Assembly: GCA_030690245.1 (NCBI GenBank)
Contig: JAUYGW010000212.1
Location: forward strand, 1-9,568
Reading direction: 5' to 3'
From: Gallionella sp.
Lineage (GTDB): Bacteria > Pseudomonadota > Gammaproteobacteria > Burkholderiales > Gallionellaceae
Length of the DNA: 9,568 nt
Position numbers and translations under genes: made by a program. Positions 6,684-9,568 of the stretch are shown one piece after another. Positions within the stretch are counted from its first letter, which is position 1, and every line of letters starts with the position of its first letter. The notes under the pieces are model-generated. The model had not been told where the DNA came from. It did not search any database and saw only the letters and a list, made by a program, of their open reading frames with translations.

Positions 6684-7612
6684 ACCTGGCTGAAGAGTTG
6701 CAGCGCGGCATCGCGCAATTGGGGATTGCGCTGGATGCGCAGGCGCAGGGCAAATTACTGGATTATTTGGCGCTGCTGCACAAATGGAACAAGGTATATA
6801 ACCTGACGGCAATTCGCGACCCGCAGCAGATGGTGAGTAATCACTTGCTGGACAGCCTTGCGGTAATGCCGCACCTCTGGGCGGGGCGGTGGCTGGATGT
6901 GGGGTGCGGTGCCGGCTTGCCGGGGCTGGTGTTGGCGGTTGCGCAGCCGGACTGGCAATTTGCCCTGCTGGACAGCAACAGCAAAAAAACCGGTTTCGTG
7001 CAGCAGGCGGTCATCGAATTGGGCTTGCGCAACGTGAGCGTTCACTGCGCGCGTGTTGAAGATTGGCAGCCGGTTGAGCGGGTTGACGGGATCATCTCGC
7101 GGGCCTTCAGCGAACTGGGTGAATTTTTGCGCTCCACCCGCCATCTTGTGGCGCCGCAAGGGCGATGGGTGGCAATGAAGGGCGCGCCGCAGCAAGAATT
7201 GGCGGGCGTGCCGGACGGATGTAGGGTGGAGCGCGTCATACCGTTACAGGTGCCGGGTTTACTCGCGGCGCGCAGTCTGGTGATTGCATCATGCGGTTTA
7301 GGTAAACTCGCGCAGCGATTCGTTCGTCCCCTCTCCCTCCGGGGGAGGGTTCGGGTGGGGGAACGGGCATGGCGGGTTTCATTATCAGGGGTGGCTGCTC
7401 GCCATGCCCGTTTAGGGACAAAACAACATGACAAAAATATTAGCGATAACCAATCAGAAGGGCGGGGTGGGAAAGACCACTACCACCGTGAATCTGGCGG
7501 CCAGTCTCGCGGCGGCCCAGCAGCGCGTGCTGATGGTCGATCTCGACCCGCAGGGCAATGCCACCATGGGGAGCGGCATCGACAAGCGCGATTTGCAGGC
7601 CAGCGTCTATGA
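6674..7612 (+). CDS. rsmG: 16S rRNA m7G527 methyltransferase RsmG (GidB) with abnormal C-terminal read-on
   Basis: RsmG uses S-adenosylmethionine to methylate G527 of 16S rRNA. Residues 1-205 are a complete, normal RsmG. They include [22 protein letters not shown], the SAM-binding [13 protein letters not shown] (73-85), [10 protein letters not shown], and the usual C-terminal strand [16 protein letters not shown]. Family members end a few residues beyond this point (about 205-215 in total). Here no stop appears. The frame runs on for about 107 residues (Arg/Gly-rich, low-quality sequence) through repeat copy B and a hairpin. It then crosses the first 185 bases of parA in a different frame and stops at 7610-7612. 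Nearby out-of-frame stops, TAG 7299-7301 and TAA 7303-7305, mean a one-base indel could also explain the loss. The ATG overlaps the mnmG stop by 10 bp, so translation is probably coupled. Confidence 0.9.
   Translation: MRVNLAEELQRGIAQLGIALDAQAQGKLLDYLALLHKWNKVYNLTAIRDPQQMVSNHLLDSLAVMPHLWAGRWLDVGCGAGLPGLVLAVAQPDWQFALLDSNSKKTGFVQQAVIELGLRNVSVHCARVEDWQPVERVDGIISRAFSELGEFLRSTRHLVAPQGRWVAMKGAPQQELAGVPDGCRVERVIPLQVPGLLAARSLVIASCGLGKLAQRFVRPLSLRGRVRVGERAWRVSLSGVAARHARLGTKQHDKNISDNQSEGRGGKDHYHRESGGQSRGGPAARADGRSRPAGQCHHGERHRQARFAGQRL
7302..7361 (+). repeat. GC-rich palindromic repeat, copy B, with G-quadruplex motif
   Basis: This is a diverged copy of 4591-4682, starting GTAAACTCGCGCAGCG. It has a hairpin with arms CCCTCC (7335-7340) and GGAGGG (7344-7349). 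G-tracts of 5, 3, 3 and 5 with loops of 1, 3 and 1 base (7341-7361) keep the quadruplex pattern of copy A although the bases differ. It begins just after the last conserved RsmG codon, so it appears to have replaced or displaced the rsmG stop. Confidence 0.7.
7362..7412 (+). repeat. 13-bp perfect inverted repeat before parA (hairpin, possible terminator or regulator)
   Basis: AACGGGCATGGCG (7362-7374) and CGCCATGCCCGTT (7400-7412) are exact reverse complements with a 25-base loop. The stem would be strong in RNA. No T-tract follows (the next bases are TAGGGAC), so it does not look like a standard intrinsic terminator. It ends one base before AGGG (7414-7417), the parA ribosome-binding site, so it could affect parA translation or mRNA stability. 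Confidence 0.65.
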
Positions 7613-8210
7613 TGTGCTGCTGGGCGACAAGACGATAGCCGAGGCGCGGATACGTTCGGAAGCCGGAAAATATGATTTGCTGCCCGCCAACCGGGAGCTG
7701 GCCGGTGCGGAAGTCGAACTGGTCGGTCTGACCCATCGCGAAACGCGCTTGCGCGATGCTTTACAAGTTGTTGCATCGGAATACGACTATGTGTTGATCG
7801 ATTGCCCGCCCGCGCTGAATCTGCTGACCCTGAACGGCCTGTGCGCGGCCAAGTCGGTGATGATCCCGATGCAATGCGAATACTATGCGTTGGAGGGGCT
7901 GAGCGACCTGGTGAACACCATCCGCAAAGTGCGCACCAGCCTGAATCCGGAATTGGAAATCGAAGGGTTGCTACGCACCATGTTCGATCCGCGCAACACG
8001 CTGGCGCAGCAGGTCTCGGATCAATTGCAGGAACACTTTGGCGATAAGGTTTACCGCACCGTGATTCCGCGCAATGTGCGGCTGGCGGAAGCCCCCAGCT
8101 TCGGCGTGCCGGCGCTGTATCACGACAAATTGTCCAAGGGAACGCAGGCTTATCTGGCATTGGCTGGAGAGTTATTGAATAACGCAGCGCAACCTGCTGC
8201 AACGGCATAA
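7428..8210 (+). CDS. parA: Chromosome-partitioning ATPase ParA (Soj)
   Basis: ParA is a ParA/MinD-type ATPase that binds nucleoid DNA and moves ParB-parS complexes during origin segregation. The 260-residue protein begins [10 protein letters not shown]. The deviant Walker A is KGGVGKTT (11-18) with signature Lys11 and Lys16, Walker A' is VDLDPQGN with Asp40, and Walker B is VLIDCPP with Asp125. There is no N-terminal DNA-binding extension, so this is the short chromosomal (Soj) type. AGGG at 7414-7417 lies 10 bases before the ATG. The first 185 bases overlap, in another frame, the read-on of rsmG. No clear promoter is visible directly upstream, so it is probably co-transcribed with mnmG-rsmG. 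parB follows after 11 bases. Confidence 0.97.
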   Translation: MTKILAITNQKGGVGKTTTTVNLAASLAAAQQRVLMVDLDPQGNATMGSGIDKRDLQASVYDVLLGDKTIAEARIRSEAGKYDLLPANRELAGAEVELVGLTHRETRLRDALQVVASEYDYVLIDCPPALNLLTLNGLCAAKSVMIPMQCEYYALEGLSDLVNTIRKVRTSLNPELEIEGLLRTMFDPRNTLAQQVSDQLQEHFGDKVYRTVIPRNVRLAEAPSFGVPALYHDKLSKGTQAYLALAGELLNNAAQPAATA

Positions 8211-8221
8211 AGGGAACGATC

Positions 8222-9085
8222 ATGGCAACAAAGCTAAACAAGGGATTGGGGCGCGGACTGGATGCGTTGTTGTCCGGAGGCAAAAGCGAAAAAGATGAGG
8301 CGATGCGCGATTTGAATGTGACGCTGCTCAAACCGGGCAAATACCAGCCCCGTTCGCATATGGACGAGGCCTCGCTGAATGATCTGGCGGCTTCAATCAA
8401 GGCGCAGGGGATTATGCAACCGATCCTGGTGCGCCAGCTTGACGATAGCAGCTATGAAATCATAGCCGGCGAGAGGCGCTGGCGCGCCGCGCAGTTGGCG
8501 GGGCTGACCCATGTGCCGGTGCTGGTGCGCAGCGTGCCGGACAATGCGGCGCTGGCGATGGCGCTGATCGAGAATATTCAGCGCGAAAACCTGAATCCGC
8601 TGGAAGAGGCGGTGGGCATCCAGCGCCTGATCGACGAATTCAAGATGACCCACCAGGTCGCCGCAGAGGCCGTGGGACGTTCGCGCAGCGCCGCCAGCAA
8701 CTTGTTGAGGCTGCTCAAATTGCCGCAGGCCGTGCAGGGCATGCTGATGGAAAACAAGCTGGATATGGGCCACGCGCGCGCCTTGTTGCCGCTGGAAAGC
8801 GCACAGCAGATATTGCTGGCCAATAAAATTGTGCTGGAAGGGCTTTCCGTGCGCGAAGCGGAAAAGCTGGTGCAAAAGCAGACTCATGAGCCGGAAAAAG
8901 ACAAGCAAAAGAAAGCGCACAAGCTCAGTCGCGATACCCAGCGGTTGCAGGAAGAAATGAGCGCCTGGCTCGGAACCCGCGTGGAAATCAGGCCGGACAG
9001 CAAAGGCGGAGGCAGGCTGGTCATCGAATATACGAATCATGACCAGCTGGATGAATTTTTGAACAAGCTCAAGAAGGGAAAATAG
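8222..9085 (+). CDS. parB: Chromosome-partitioning protein ParB (Spo0J), CTP-dependent parS-binding clamp
   Basis: ParB binds parS, loads as a CTP-dependent clamp and stimulates ParA. The 287-residue protein begins MATKLNKGLGRGLDALLSGG; the KGLGRGLDALL segment is the conserved ParA-stimulating N-terminus. The CTP-binding region shows GERRWRA (83-89) and ENIQREN (117-123). A helix-turn-helix follows (about 145-166, VAAEAVGRSRSAASNLLRLL). A Lys-rich linker (about 220-235) leads to the C-terminal dimerisation domain. AGGGA (8211-8215) precedes the ATG. It forms a two-gene unit with parA, and its target parS is at 4564-4579. Confidence 0.97.
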   Translation: MATKLNKGLGRGLDALLSGGKSEKDEAMRDLNVTLLKPGKYQPRSHMDEASLNDLAASIKAQGIMQPILVRQLDDSSYEIIAGERRWRAAQLAGLTHVPVLVRSVPDNAALAMALIENIQRENLNPLEEAVGIQRLIDEFKMTHQVAAEAVGRSRSAASNLLRLLKLPQAVQGMLMENKLDMGHARALLPLESAQQILLANKIVLEGLSVREAEKLVQKQTHEPEKDKQKKAHKLSRDTQRLQEEMSAWLGTRVEIRPDSKGGGRLVIEYTNHDQLDEFLNKLKKGK

Positions 9086-9122
9086 GTTGAGCAAGGACGC
9101 GGGCGAGGTATCGCAGCATTGT

Positions 9123-9151
9123 TTGACACCCCCGGAAAGCGCCACTATAAT
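9123..9151 (+). promoter_or_regulatory. Perfect-consensus sigma-70 promoter of the atp operon
   Basis: TTGACA (9123-9128) and TATAAT (9146-9151) are both exact consensus hexamers with the optimal 17-base spacer. The start site would be near 9158, about 31 bases before the atpI start codon. This is the strongest promoter in the window, as expected for ATP synthase genes. Confidence 0.92.
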
Positions 9152-9188
9152 CGCCACCCTTTGCGCGGTGGAAGCCGGAGAAAAGAGA

Positions 9189-9568
9189 TTGGCGCGCCAG
9201 GTTGTCGGGTTGCAGGCGACGACTGCGCTGGTCGCTGCGGGCGTTTTTTACGGCCTGAATGGCACTCCACAAGATGCGGTAGCGGTGTTATGCGGGGGGC
9301 TGGTATCGGCTCTCAACGGAGCATTGCTGGCATGGAGAATGTCCCGGGTTGCTTTGCGTTTTGCCCATGAGGCGCGCGAACGCAGTAGTGCGCACCACCA
9401 ACTACGGCTCATGTATTTTTACGCCGCCGAAAGATTTCTGGTGGTCGTTGTGCTGCTCGGCTTGTGCTTGGTGGTACTGAAATTATCGCCGCTTGCTGTG
9501 TTGGGCGGTTTTGTGATGGTCCAGGCGGCACTATTGGCTGCCCGATTATTTTTGAATAGATTAAACCA
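9189..9568 (+). CDS. atpI: ATP synthase protein I (AtpI), TTG start, 3' end beyond window
   Basis: AtpI is the small membrane protein encoded first in many atp operons. It is thought to help assemble the c-ring or carry Mg2+. The frame reads LARQVVGLQATTALVAAGVF and stays open to the edge (126 codons). Four hydrophobic segments are visible at about 8-25, 32-50, 80-100 and 103-121, with a charged loop FAHEARERSSAHHQ between the second and third. This is the AtpI pattern. I chose TTG 9189 because GGAG (9177-9180) lies 8 bases before it. The in-frame GTG 9168 would be only about 10 bases from the predicted transcription start and has no ribosome-binding site. The position after parB and a strong promoter is the classic order. 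Identification rests on topology and context, since AtpI is poorly conserved. Confidence 0.87.
   Translation, partial: MARQVVGLQATTALVAAGVFYGLNGTPQDAVAVLCGGLVSALNGALLAWRMSRVALRFAHEARERSSAHHQLRLMYFYAAERFLVVVVLLGLCLVVLKLSPLAVLGGFVMVQAALLAARLFLNRLN

Noticed and set aside
7480..8400. 306-codon antisense frame across parA and parB
   Set aside because: It spans two well-supported genes and their junction on the opposite strand and has a low-complexity, motif-free translation.

Overview
The window is the conserved replication-origin neighbourhood of a proteobacterial chromosome. The gene order is dnaA(-) / rpmH-rnpA-yidD-yidC-mnmE / parS / mnmG-rsmG-parA-parB / atpI. Arrangement and protein sequences point to a betaproteobacterium. 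The DnaA, YidC and RnpA sequences look most like Nitrosomonadales or Gallionellaceae relatives, but that family placement is an impression from the protein sequences and is not proven. The DNA is moderately GC-rich. No foreign genes, IS elements, phage genes, tRNAs or CRISPR arrays are visible.

Left part (1-990): the first 233 codons of dnaA run leftward off the window edge. A 156-bp divergent intergenic region separates dnaA from rpmH. It holds one perfect DnaA box (TTATCCACA) overlapping the -35 of a candidate dnaA promoter, and a good sigma-70 promoter for rpmH with a 10-bp palindrome in its spacer.

Centre (856-4557): rpmH, rnpA, yidD, yidC and mnmE form a tightly packed rightward operon for ribosomal protein L34, the RNase P protein, the YidD/YidC membrane-insertion machinery and tRNA wobble modification. 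Most junctions overlap, which suggests translational coupling. A textbook intrinsic-terminator structure (perfect 12-bp stem plus T-tract) lies inside the mnmE coding region about 170 bases after its start.

Right part (4558-9568): the mnmE-mnmG gap (224 bp) carries a perfect 16-bp parS site, a GC-rich palindromic repeat with a G-quadruplex motif, and a candidate mnmG promoter. mnmG (MnmE's partner in cmnm5U34 modification) overlaps rsmG (16S rRNA m7G527 methyltransferase). A second, diverged copy of the repeat sits exactly where rsmG should stop. The rsmG frame stays open for about 107 further codons and overlaps the start of parA out of frame by 185 bp. A 13-bp perfect inverted repeat abuts the parA ribosome-binding site. 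parA and parB follow and would act on the parS site about 2.9 kb upstream. A perfect-consensus sigma-70 promoter then drives atpI, the first gene of the ATP synthase operon, which starts at TTG and is cut by the right edge.

I see no new multi-gene system. The unusual material is regulatory and structural: the intragenic terminator in mnmE, the repeat that appears to have removed the rsmG stop codon, and the structured DNA just before parAB.
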